Assembly (NCBI GenBank): GCA_937893635.1
Contig: CALBGF010000054.1
Location: 1 to 18,129, forward strand
DNA length: 18,129 nucleotides
DNA from: an uncultured Mollicutes bacterium
GTDB lineage: Bacteria; Bacillota_I; Bacilli_A; RFN20; CAG-826
Direction: 5' to 3'
A model generated the notes under the pieces. That model worked only from the letters and a program-made list of their open reading frames with translations, was not told the DNA's origin and ran no database searches. How positions within the stretch are numbered: the first letter of the stretch is position 1; every line of letters starts with the position of its first letter. Below, one piece after another: positions 7,741 to 16,402 of the stretch. The position numbers were made by a program, and so were the translations under genes.

Positions 7741-8968
7741 TTTTTAAATCCTCCTCTAAAATTTTTTTGTGATTGTCAATTTTATTGTTATTCATTGATA
7801 AAATGTATGCCATTATTAAATAATATAATTTGTCTCCTAACAACACCCCAAAGAACAATAACCAACATATATATATTAACAATAAATACTTTAAAATCCA
7901 TTGTTTTTCTCCGGCGCTTGATTTAGGTCTATTAAATGAACAAATAATAGGAATTATAAATAAGGCAAATCCTGCAAGTCCAAAATCACATAATAATTCT
8001 GTAATAGTAGTATGCGAATAAGTGGCATACGATCCATTAATAGCAAATCCATTTGTTCCCCAGCCAAAAACCGGTTTAAAAGTAAATAAGTAAAATGCTT
8101 CAAAAATCATATTATACCTTTCCACTGTTGACATATCCACATAAGAAGAATTATTCCCTAAAAGAGTATTCAACATACTTATTATACGTTTTTTCATTGT
8201 TGCAAACATAGGTAAATTCAATAGTACAAGTATAACTATAATAACTGATACTATACTTATAAGAGAAATATACCATTTTTTTCTTCCAAATATCATTACG
8301 ATAAAACAAACTGATAATAATAGTAAGGAAAGAAAGAATGATTTAGAGCCTGTAAGAAAGCCAAAAATTATGAATATACCTGTGGGGATTACTAATAAAA
8401 AATTTTTACGAATTATAACCAAATAAAGGCCAAACAAATAACCAACCATAAAATATTCGCCAATCGCGTTGACATTCCCAAAAAGGCTTCCAAGTCTATC
8501 AAAATCAAGTGATAATATTTCCTTATGATAAATAATAAAGAAATAAATTAAAAACAATGTTAAGCCAAAATAAAGAGCATAAATAGACCTAATTAAGTGA
8601 TTATTAGATGAAATAAATTCATATAATATAATACACATAATTATCAATAAGAATTCAGTTTTTTTTATTTGACTTATATCATTTAGCATTGAAGAAATTA
8701 TAATAACTAGCAAAAACAATATCATACAAGAAATGCATTTATTCATAGAAAATGTTTTGTATTTAAATAAATAAGCAATTATCAATATACATACAAGTCC
8801 AACAAATAACAATGGTAAATTATGTAATGATGTATATGAAAAACTAGGTAACATAAAAGAAAGAATTAAAATAGATATATAAATTATTGCTTCAAAAATA
8901 TATTTTGTTTTATCTATGTTAAATAGTTCTTTTTCCATTAATAAAAAGGAGTTAATTTTTTTCATCAT
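7721..8968 (-). CDS. wzy: Wzy-type polysaccharide polymerase (O-antigen ligase family)
   Basis: A 415-residue polytopic membrane protein with about ten or more hydrophobic helices. It carries the landmarks of the Wzy_C/O-antigen ligase family: FGNVNAIGEY (163-172), FLTGSKS (204-210, the usual TGSR/K turn), an Arg at about 284 before the last large loop, then GWGTN (302-306) and YSHTTITELL (317-326), where His319 belongs to the conserved catalytic loop. It probably joins lipid-linked repeat units on the outer face of the membrane. Its neighbours, a Wzx flippase and glycosyltransferases, make polymerase more likely than ligase in a Gram-positive cell. The start at 8968 has AAGGTG upstream; a second Met follows at once. 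It overlaps the gene before it by 17 nt and the gene after it by 20 nt. Confidence 0.85.
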   Translation of the reverse strand: MMKKINSFLLMEKELFNIDKTKYIFEAIIYISILILSFMLPSFSYTSLHNLPLLFVGLVCILIIAYLFKYKTFSMNKCISCMILFLLVIIISSMLNDISQIKKTEFLLIIMCIILYEFISSNNHLIRSIYALYFGLTLFLIYFFIIYHKEILSLDFDRLGSLFGNVNAIGEYFMVGYLFGLYLVIIRKNFLLVIPTGIFIIFGFLTGSKSFFLSLLLLSVCFIVMIFGRKKWYISLISIVSVIIVILVLLNLPMFATMKKRIISMLNTLLGNNSSYVDMSTVERYNMIFEAFYLFTFKPVFGWGTNGFAINGSYATYSHTTITELLCDFGLAGFALFIIPIICSFNRPKSSAGEKQWILKYLLLIYICWLLFFGVLLGDKLYYLIMAYILSMNNNKIDNHKKILEEDLKNESQSF

Positions 8969-10301
8969 TGTTCTTCACCTTCTTTGTATTACTACTATAT
9001 ATTGAAATAAGTTTTAATGATAATAGATAAAATAAAATTAAAAGATATATAACTACTAAGAACTGTGACCCATGAAAGGCAAAAAATGATAAAAAGCGAA
9101 ATTTTTCTTGTAAACACATAGTTATAATTTGAATTATACAAAAGATGAGTGATACAAGTATATTTAAAAATACGAATGACTCTACATAACTATTTCTACT
9201 GTTCTTTGAAAAAAATGTATAAATTATAATTACAATGAGTGCCGCAAATAATATGATTGATGAAATATTATATGCATTAAAAAATTGGTTGTTTTGCTTA
9301 ATCATTGCATTTTCTAACGATTCGTTTAAAAATGCATTAGAAGTATACTGAGCAGATGAAAGAAAATTATAACTTGTTTTTTCGTTATTTAATTCATTCA
9401 ATACAAATTTTAAAACTGAAGAGTTACTTTTGATACTATTATGTAATTCAAACGAAACAGAAATATTATCTAATTGCCCATTTTTAGAGTAATTATAATT
9501 TCTATAAATTAACCATGATAACAAAAAATCATTATACTGGCGCGTTAATTTATTAGCACTACCAAGGTTAGAATCATATATTCCACTTATAATCCATGCT
9601 TCATCTTTAAATTCACCAGAAACGCTATATCTTACATTTATAGTTTTTCCAATAACATCCTTAGGAGAATCCAAATTCATTTCATTAGCCTTTGTTTCTG
9701 CAATATTAGAAGATATAATGCACCAGTTCCCAGAAAATGATGGCTTCTTATACTTAAAATACAAATCCATATCATCCATTTTATAGTAAGGGATTAAATC
9801 ATCGTTGCCTATTATTTCATTTGTTTTATCCTTATAAGAAAAGACATTAGGAAATAGAACTGAAATAGGTTTATAATTTTCTTCACTATCATTTTTAACA
9901 AAAAATGATTCTGATATCTTTGAATTTATACCAATGTAGCATTTATTAAGTTCATATAAAGGGTTCAATCCACCATTACTCAAATATTTATACTTATTTC
10001 CAAATTTAAGCATTTTATTATCTGAGTCATTTTCTTGGCAAACAGTAAAAAGTGTCGTGCTATCATCATTATTAGTAGTTTTATTAAATTCTGAAATTTG
10101 ATAACTTAAATTTTCAATTTTACCATCATATGTACTATTATTTCCTATAATAGTTAAAACAACTGCTCCAGTGAATAAAATTGAAGTAAAAATATATAGA
10201 GTCAAATTGCCCTTTATTTTTTTAATGAATTCATTAAATGAATTTATTAACATAACTAATTTTTTCTTAATGATATCCATCAAAAAATTCTCTTTTTTCA
10301 T
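8952..10301 (-). CDS. MacB/FtsX-shaped membrane protein in capsule locus, function unknown
   Basis: A 449-residue protein with one membrane helix at about 33-53, a large extracellular domain (54-345) and three helices at about 347-364, 374-396 and 409-435. That 1+3 layout with an outside domain between is the MacB/FtsX permease plan. The outside domain also has wording typical of the MacB periplasmic core: SSNIAETKANEMNL (197-210), DVIGKTINVRY (215-225) and AWIISGIYD (235-243). No ABC ATPase gene accompanies it here, and capsule clusters do not normally encode such a protein, so its role is open. It could sense or move polymer or lipid-linked intermediates, or it could be a remnant of a transporter now used otherwise. 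The start is supported by AAGGGGGA upstream of the ATG. It begins 16 nt after the flippase stop and overlaps the polymerase start. Confidence 0.6.
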   Translation of the reverse strand: MKKENFLMDIIKKKLVMLINSFNEFIKKIKGNLTLYIFTSILFTGAVVLTIIGNNSTYDGKIENLSYQISEFNKTTNNDDSTTLFTVCQENDSDNKMLKFGNKYKYLSNGGLNPLYELNKCYIGINSKISESFFVKNDSEENYKPISVLFPNVFSYKDKTNEIIGNDDLIPYYKMDDMDLYFKYKKPSFSGNWCIISSNIAETKANEMNLDSPKDVIGKTINVRYSVSGEFKDEAWIISGIYDSNLGSANKLTRQYNDFLLSWLIYRNYNYSKNGQLDNISVSFELHNSIKSNSSVLKFVLNELNNEKTSYNFLSSAQYTSNAFLNESLENAMIKQNNQFFNAYNISSIILFAALIVIIIYTFFSKNSRNSYVESFVFLNILVSLIFCIIQIITMCLQEKFRFLSFFAFHGSQFLVVIYLLILFYLLSLKLISIYSSNTKKVKNNDEKN

Positions 10302-10317
10302 AATACTATCCCCCTTC

Positions 10318-11781
10318 TTAATTAATGTGTCTACTAAAAAAAGTATTTATTTTACTAACAAAATCTTTGTGAAATAGCACAAAATAACTTCCAAAATATA
10401 TTATCATACATATAATAATAGAAATTATATCAAACCACCAATTCCCATTGATTTTTTTCAACAATAAAGAAACAACAATCATTATTATACAGCATATAAA
10501 TGGTCTCAAAAAATTTAATATAATTGGTTTTAATTGAAATTTAAAAATAGATTTTAAAAATACAAATGACATAAATACAAGTGTTAAATCAGCACATGCA
10601 CTTGCTATAACAAAGGTTGTAAAATTTGATTTGACTGTTAACAAACATACTGGAATAGATACCATTAAAAGAATAGCTTGAGTATAAATAGAAATACTAG
10701 GTTTTCCTTTCGCTCTATATACCTCTGAAGCAAAATATGAGAACACCACAACAAGTGATTTAATAGCACAAGAAACCCCTACAACTATCCCCGCATCTCC
10801 CCATTGATCACCAAATAATATCTTAGTGGCTAAATCTTTATATAAAAATAGTCCAGCCCCCATTGGTAAAAGTATAAAAGCAGCCAATGATTGCATTTTA
10901 TAATACATATCTTTAAAAGCTATTTCATCATTTTTGAGCCTAGATAACGAAGCAAATAAAACTGGAATAATTGATGCAGTGACTATTCCAAATAACGAAT
11001 TTACCATAGAGTTAGCATTTTTATATATGCCCAAATAATATTGACTCATCCCATTACTAATTATTATTGAACTAACCCATGTGCAAAGCCATATGAGTAA
11101 TGATTCAAATAAATTAAGAGCACTAAATGAAAACATTTTCTTCAATAATGAAAATTTATAATAAAGCTTGGGTTTCCATTCAGAAATAAAGCACATTATT
11201 ATTGTAGCTATACACATAGATACTATATTTCCAATTATAATTGACCAATGTTTAAATCCCATTAATGCCAAAGGTACAGAACAACATAAATTAACTATAG
11301 CAGTAACTATTCTTATATAAAACAATTGTTTAAACTTAAATTCACGTCGAAATGAAGCTGTAAATGTACCATTAAAAGAATAAATTGGAACTTGAACACA
11401 TGCAACTATTAAAGGAATTTCATATCCACTACTACCCACTAATTTAGCTAATGGCTTATTAAATACACAAATGAAAGCAAATAAAATAACTGATAATATA
11501 AAGTTTGACCAAAAAGCAACAGTAATAGATTTATTCTTTTCATCTTCATTTACAAAATCCGATTGAATAATGTATTTAGAGAATCCACCCTCTGAAAAAA
11601 TTTCACAAAATGATATAACAATCGTAATAGTGGTAACTATACCAAAAATCTCTGGCGCTAAAATTCTTGAAAGAATTGCTGTTGTAATTGGAGTAATTAA
11701 TCGCCCAATAATTTCGCCAAATGTAGACCATTTTAAAGATTTTTTCGATTTTTTTTGTATTTCTATTGCACTATCATTCAT
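10318..11781 (-). CDS. wzx: Wzx-type polysaccharide flippase (MOP superfamily, PST family)
   Basis: A 487-residue integral membrane protein with about 12-14 helices. The N-terminal pattern KKSLKWSTFGEIIGRLITPI followed by LSRILAPEIFGIVTTI, and EGGFSKYIIQ near residue 65, is characteristic of the PST/WzxC group. These proteins flip undecaprenyl-pyrophosphate-linked repeat units to the outside. Position just before the polymerase fits this role. The start at 11781 lacks a clear SD at normal distance; AAAGG is about 24 nt away. The length is normal for the family and no better upstream start is evident, so translation may be weak or coupled to the preceding gene. It starts 37 nt after the stop of the broken dehydrogenase. 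Confidence 0.9.
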   Translation of the reverse strand: MNDSAIEIQKKSKKSLKWSTFGEIIGRLITPITTAILSRILAPEIFGIVTTITIVISFCEIFSEGGFSKYIIQSDFVNEDEKNKSITVAFWSNFILSVILFAFICVFNKPLAKLVGSSGYEIPLIVACVQVPIYSFNGTFTASFRREFKFKQLFYIRIVTAIVNLCCSVPLALMGFKHWSIIIGNIVSMCIATIIMCFISEWKPKLYYKFSLLKKMFSFSALNLFESLLIWLCTWVSSIIISNGMSQYYLGIYKNANSMVNSLFGIVTASIIPVLFASLSRLKNDEIAFKDMYYKMQSLAAFILLPMGAGLFLYKDLATKILFGDQWGDAGIVVGVSCAIKSLVVVFSYFASEVYRAKGKPSISIYTQAILLMVSIPVCLLTVKSNFTTFVIASACADLTLVFMSFVFLKSIFKFQLKPIILNFLRPFICCIIMIVVSLLLKKINGNWWFDIISIIICMIIYFGSYFVLFHKDFVSKINTFFSRHIN

Positions 11782-11818
11782 ATTTTTTAACTTTTATTAA
11801 ACTAAACCTTTCACAGCA

Positions 11819-13089
11819 TTAATCTCTTTTAAATAAATCTCTCGTATAAACTTTATCTTTTACTTCTTCTAAAATCGGTTCATATCTATTAGCAACAATT
11901 ACATTACTAATGTTTTTAAATTCATCAAAAGATTTAATTACTTTACTACCAAAAAATTCATCTTGGTTAAGTGTTGGTTCATAAATAACAACACTTGCTC
12001 CTTTAGCTTTAATTCTTTTCATAACACCTTGAATTGATGATTGCCTAAAATTATCTGAATTAGATTTCATTGTTAATCTATAAATTCCAACAATAACATT
12101 ATTACCTGGTATACCATTTATACCTTGTTTTTTGTCAGTACCATAAAATCCAGCCTTATCCAATATTTGTTCGGCAATAAAATCTTTTCTTGTTGAATTT
12201 GATGCAACAATCGCACTAATAAGATTTTCTGGAACATGTTCAAAATTAGCCTTAAGTTGTTTAGTATCTTTAGGCAAGCAATAACCACCATATCCAAAAG
12301 AAGGGTTATTATAAAATGAACCAATTCTTGGATCTAAACAAACACCATCTATTATTGATTTTGTGTTTAATCCTTTTGATTCAGCATAGGTGTCTAATTC
12401 ATTAACATACGTATTTCGGCATATGTGTCAAGTTCATTAAAATATGCAACACGCAAAGCTAAATATGTATTAGCAAATAATTTAACTGCTTCTGCTTCTG
12501 TTGTCTCAATAAATAAGGTTGGAATATTTTCTTTAATTGCTCCTTCTTGTAAAAGACTAGCAAATTTATGAGCGGCTTCTTGAAGTTTTTTGTCATTCAA
12601 TGGTGCACCAACAATAATTCTACTTGGATATAAATTATCATATAATGCTTTTGATTCTCTTAAAAATTCTGGTGAGAATATAATGTTATTAGTATTATAT
12701 TTTTTTCTAACACTTTCTGTATATCCAACTGGAATTGTTGATTTAATAATCATAATTGCATTAGGATTAACTTTTAATACAAGTTCAATAACCTGTTCAA
12801 CACAACTAGTATCAAAGAAATTCAATCTGGAATCATAATTAGTTGGTGCAGCAATGATAACAAATTCGGCTTCTTTATATGCTGATTCACCATCTAAAGT
12901 TGCAACTAAATTAAGTTCTTTTTCTTTTAAATATTTCTCAATATATTCATCTTGAATAGGAGAAATTCTATTATTTATTTTATTAACTTTGTCTTCAATA
13001 ACATCTACAGCTTTTACTTCGTTATGTTGTGATAATAAAACCGCTAAAGACAAACCAACATAACCTGTTCCTGCAACTGCAATTTTCAT
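11819..13089 (-). pseudogene. ugd: UDP-glucose 6-dehydrogenase (HasB type), frameshifted by a duplicated segment
   Basis: The enzyme oxidises UDP-glucose to UDP-glucuronate. The N-terminal part (13089 to about 12415) is intact: GTGYVG (7-12) NAD-binding loop, [55 protein letters not shown] and [20 protein letters not shown]. It then runs into TAG at 12396-12394. The C-terminal part, in another frame, starts with [13 protein letters not shown] and continues through [11 protein letters not shown] (catalytic Cys) and MKSNSDNF to RDLFKRD at 11819. The octapeptide NELDTYAE is encoded twice, 35 nt apart (12415-12438 and 12380-12403). Removing 35 nt would restore about 411 residues, normal for HasB (about 400). 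The two copies differ only at four silent positions, so this is not simple recent slippage. A good SD (AGGGAGG) precedes the start. The enzyme is probably inactive as written. Confidence 0.88.
12380..12438 (-). repeat. Imperfect duplication encoding NELDTYAE twice in ugd
   Basis: Two 24-nt copies (12380-12403 and 12415-12438) start 35 nt apart and match at 20 of 24 positions. All four differences are silent (Leu CTT/TTA counts two, Thr ACA/ACC, Ala GCC/GCT). Because 35 is not a multiple of three, the second copy is out of frame and the gene is broken. The 11 nt between them read on from the first copy as I-R-M-L, which resembles the normal continuation of a HasB protein. Confidence 0.85.
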
Positions 13090-13114
13090 ACAATTTTACC
13101 TCCCTAGTATAAAT

Positions 13115-14179
13115 TTATTTCATAATAATATGTTCAAATTTTTCAATAAAAGACATAAATGAAAATGATTTCCCATATTTAGAAATTTCTTCAAAATCGA
13201 TATTGTTGCACATTGCTTGTTCAATATTTTTTCGCAATGATTCAACATCTCCTGGCTCTATTAACTTGCCAAAACAATTATTATTAACAATTTCAGGTAT
13301 TGCACCAACTTTAGTAGATATAATATAGCAACCATATGACAAAGCCTCTAAAATAACTATTGGTAAGCCTTCACCATATGATGGAAGAATAAAAATACTT
13401 GCATTAGAAAAAATTTGTTCTTTTTTTTCGCCGTTAACAAATCCATGATAAAGCACATTAGACATATTGTTAGTGTATTTCTTATACTCTTTTTCTACAT
13501 CGCTATCAATGAAATTACCACATACATCTAATACAAAAGGCATCTTAATGCCTTTTAATGCAATTAGTAGATCAACAATGCCTTTTCTTTTGTCTAACGA
13601 ACCAACAAATAGAATGTGTTTAGGATTGTTTTCTTTTTCAAAGTTCACAATTTTATTTTGTTTCGTATAGTTATATACAAGATGCTTTCTACATTTTACA
13701 TTAAATTCATCCAATGTTTTTTGTGATAAAAACACAATATCATCGACATACAAATTAATATAATCTAATATTTTATTTCTTACAAATTTATTATTAGACA
13801 CAATTTTGTCAAAATCTGCAAAATGTATATGTAAAACTACTCTAGCATCTTTGTATTTTCTTTTAAAATGTTTTATTATTAATAAATCTTTTAATAATGC
13901 TATACCACATGAAGAGTGAAAATATATAATTTCCGCGTTTGATTTTTTATACTCTTTTCTTATCGCAGAGTAACATTTAATAAAATTCAAAATATTTAAA
14001 AAATTAAATTTAGTAAATTCTTTTTGTTTCCTTTTTACGCGGCAAGTTTCAAATTTATAAATAGAAATATTTTTGTTAGTATTTGTGGAATAGAAAGTAT
14101 ATATATCATTAGCAATAGATGATATTCCTCCATTATATCGGCCATTAGGATTAAATGGCGCTGCCATTAAAATATTCAT
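13115..14179 (-). CDS. Glycosyltransferase family 4 (capsule)
   Basis: A 354-residue GT-B glycosyltransferase of the GT4 family that adds a sugar to the growing lipid-linked repeat unit on the cytoplasmic face. The N-terminal domain opens with MNILMAAPFNPNGRYNGGIS, the acceptor side with its Gly-rich loop. The C-terminal nucleotide-sugar domain has ILFVGSLDKRKGIVDLL (189-205), LPSYGEGLPIVILEAL with the EX7E pair Glu270 and Glu278, and GAIPEIV (292-298). Donor and acceptor cannot be told. The start codon overlaps the previous stop as TAATG, with AGAGGAAA upstream, so translation is coupled to the epimerase. The start of ugd follows after 25 nt. Confidence 0.88.
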   Translation of the reverse strand: MNILMAAPFNPNGRYNGGISSIANDIYTFYSTNTNKNISIYKFETCRVKRKQKEFTKFNFLNILNFIKCYSAIRKEYKKSNAEIIYFHSSCGIALLKDLLIIKHFKRKYKDARVVLHIHFADFDKIVSNNKFVRNKILDYINLYVDDIVFLSQKTLDEFNVKCRKHLVYNYTKQNKIVNFEKENNPKHILFVGSLDKRKGIVDLLIALKGIKMPFVLDVCGNFIDSDVEKEYKKYTNNMSNVLYHGFVNGEKKEQIFSNASIFILPSYGEGLPIVILEALSYGCYIISTKVGAIPEIVNNNCFGKLIEPGDVESLRKNIEQAMCNNIDFEEISKYGKSFSFMSFIEKFEHIIMK

Positions 14180-15207
14180 TATTTATTTCCTCTCACATAA
14201 TACTCATAATACCATTCAGCAAATCTTCTTAATCCAGTTCTAAGAGAAGTAGCTGGCTTAAATCCAAAATCTCTTTCTAACGCTGATGTATCAGCATAAG
14301 TAATAGGAACATCTCCTAGTTGCATTGCCACTAATTCTTTATGACTATCAAAATCAAAATCACTTGGTAAGACTTTCGCTCTAATTAATTCTTCTTGAAG
14401 AATTTTAACAAAATCTAAAAGATTTTCCGGGTGATTATTTCCAATATTATATATCTTATAAGGAGGAATTGGCAGTCCATCATCACCATTTTGTTTTGAA
14501 GGCGCTTTATATATAACTTTTATTATTCCATCTACAATATCATCAATATAAGTAAAGTCTCTTTTACAGTTTCCGTAATTAAATATTTTAATTTTTTCAC
14601 CTTTAATTAATTTATTAGTAAAACTAAAATATGCCATATCTGGTCTGCCTGCTGGACCATATACAGTAAAGAATCTTAATCCTGTGCATGGAATGTTATA
14701 TAATTTTGCATATGCATGTGCAAGAAGTTCATTAGATTTTTTAGTTGCTGCATATAAAGAAACAGGATTATCTACTTTATCTTCTGTAGAATAAGGGACT
14801 TTCTTATTAGAGCCATAGACAGATGAACTAGAAGCATAAACCAAATGCTTTACTGGATAATTTCTACAAGCTTCTAATATATTATAAAAACCTATTAAAT
14901 TACTTTGAATATAAGCATCTGGATTAGTAATAGAATATCTAACACCAGCTTGCGCTGCTAGATTAACAACAACATCAAACTTATATTTATCAAAAATTTG
15001 AATTAATGTTTGTTTGTCCGCAATATCGCATTTTATAAATGTAAAATTGTTAAATTTATTTAAATCTTCTAATCTAAACAATTTTAGATTAACATCATAA
15101 TAATCATTTAAATTATCAATTCCTATAATTGTTTCTCCTTTTTTTAATAATTCTCTAGCAAGATTTGATCCAATAAATCCTGCAACACCTGTAACTAAAA
15201 TAATCAT
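14179..15207 (-). CDS. UDP-glucuronate 4-epimerase (CapI/GAE-like)
   Basis: A 342-residue short-chain dehydrogenase/epimerase that converts UDP-glucuronate to UDP-galacturonate. The NAD-binding GVAGFIG is at 7-13. GIDNLNDYYDVNLK (29-42) is the hallmark that separates glucuronate epimerases from plain GalE. AAQAGVRYS (84-92), the SSSS run (126-129) and the catalytic YAATK (152-156) are intact, as is LRFFTVYGPAGRPDMA. Cell location is cytoplasmic. It needs UDP-glucuronate, yet the dehydrogenase two genes downstream is broken, so the substrate must come from another locus or the break is not real. The SD AGGAGGG is 8 nt before the ATG. The gene starts 16 nt after the preceding glycosyltransferase. 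Confidence 0.88.
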   Translation of the reverse strand: MIILVTGVAGFIGSNLARELLKKGETIIGIDNLNDYYDVNLKLFRLEDLNKFNNFTFIKCDIADKQTLIQIFDKYKFDVVVNLAAQAGVRYSITNPDAYIQSNLIGFYNILEACRNYPVKHLVYASSSSVYGSNKKVPYSTEDKVDNPVSLYAATKKSNELLAHAYAKLYNIPCTGLRFFTVYGPAGRPDMAYFSFTNKLIKGEKIKIFNYGNCKRDFTYIDDIVDGIIKVIYKAPSKQNGDDGLPIPPYKIYNIGNNHPENLLDFVKILQEELIRAKVLPSDFDFDSHKELVAMQLGDVPITYADTSALERDFGFKPATSLRTGLRRFAEWYYEYYVRGNK

Positions 15208-15223
15208 AGCATTATCCCTCCTA

Positions 15224-16402
15224 TTAGGAATTTAGTATCTTTTCTAATTTATCTCTTGTCGCATCGTAATTAAACACTTTAGCTCTTTCTATACTTTGTT
15301 TTTTATAATAATCTCTTAAGTCTTTGTTTTTATATAATAACTCCATTGCATCTGCCAAAATCTGATGCTCTTCAGTAATGTTAGGAGTATAATCTTCTTC
15401 GAGACTTGGATAATTTTCATAAATTATCCCATATTTTGCCTTATATACTCCATTAATGTCCAATTCTGAAACATCATCAAGAATCTCTTTTGGACCAGAT
15501 TGGCAATTTGATGCAATAACAGGTAATCCACATATCATAGCTTCTACAAGTGCATTAGGAAATCCTTCAAATAATGATGATAATACATATACATCACATT
15601 TAGAGATAGCTTTAAATGGGTTATCCATTTGTCCAAGTAATATAACTTCATTTTCTAATTTTAAATCAGCAATCAATTTTGTAATCTTGCCATTGCTATA
15701 ATCAGCACCTATTATAAATAATTTTACATTATTATGCTTTTTTTGAAAAATATAAAATGACTTTATTAAATTAAAAAATCCTTTTTGTTTTTGTATACGA
15801 CCAATAGAACAAAATTTAAAAGATTTATCTACTGCATAATATTCATTACTAAGAATAGTAATTTCGTTAAAATTGTATGGATTATATAAAACCTTTAATT
15901 TTCTATTTAGATTTCTTATTTTTGAAAAACTTTTATAAATAGACTTTCTTATTTCTTCGCTTACGCAAATTACATCATCAGCCTTTTTTAAAATAGTACT
16001 GGTAGTTTTTAATTCTAATTTAGAAAAAAAAGATTGTCGTTTCTCAGTGAAAATATAATTTCTTATTGAGACTATATTCTTACAATTATCAACATTTGAT
16101 TTAACATTAACATAATTAGGACTTTGCATAAAACTAATTACTGCATCTAATTTAAGATCTTTCTTTATTCTTTTTAATTTTTTTATGCGCTTAATACTTG
16201 CAACAAGTTTACTAAAGATTCCATGTGAAGAATGGACATTTAGACTTACCAGTTTTCCTGCGAAATCGTACGCAATATCACATTCTTGACAAAAAACAAT
16301 TAAATAAACTTCATGATTTTCTGATAAGATTTTTGAAATACGAGTTGCCGCTCTTTCAGCACCGCCTTTTGATATTTGAGGTAATAATAATCCGATTTTC
16401 AT
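15224..16402 (-). CDS. Glycosyltransferase family 4 (capsule)
   Basis: A 392-residue GT4 glycosyltransferase taken from the ATG at 16402. It opens [20 protein letters not shown], the usual GT4 start with GGAER in the acceptor domain. SIGRIQKQKGFFNLIKSF begins the nucleotide-sugar domain near residue 199. SSLFEGFPNALVEAM carries the EX7E pair Glu279 and Glu287, followed by SGPKEIL. The last motif resembles transferases of N-acetylhexosamine-containing glycans, but donor and acceptor are not determined. An ATG 15 nt further upstream (16417) is open in the same frame but has no SD. The chosen ATG overlaps the epimerase stop as TAATG and has GGAG at 9 nt. Confidence 0.88.
   Translation of the reverse strand: MKIGLLLPQISKGGAERAATRISKILSENHEVYLIVFCQECDIAYDFAGKLVSLNVHSSHGIFSKLVASIKRIKKLKRIKKDLKLDAVISFMQSPNYVNVKSNVDNCKNIVSIRNYIFTEKRQSFFSKLELKTTSTILKKADDVICVSEEIRKSIYKSFSKIRNLNRKLKVLYNPYNFNEITILSNEYYAVDKSFKFCSIGRIQKQKGFFNLIKSFYIFQKKHNNVKLFIIGADYSNGKITKLIADLKLENEVILLGQMDNPFKAISKCDVYVLSSLFEGFPNALVEAMICGLPVIASNCQSGPKEILDDVSELDINGVYKAKYGIIYENYPSLEEDYTPNITEEHQILADAMELLYKNKDLRDYYKKQSIERAKVFNYDATRDKLEKILNS

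Noticed and set aside
12118..12324. 68-residue minus-strand ORF within ugd
   Set aside because: It runs in a different frame from the recognisable dehydrogenase sequence and has no family resemblance; it is a shadow of ugd.
12380..12447. Programmed ribosomal frameshift in ugd
   Set aside because: There is no slippery heptamer at the break and the octapeptide NELDTYAE would be made twice; duplication explains the frame change better.
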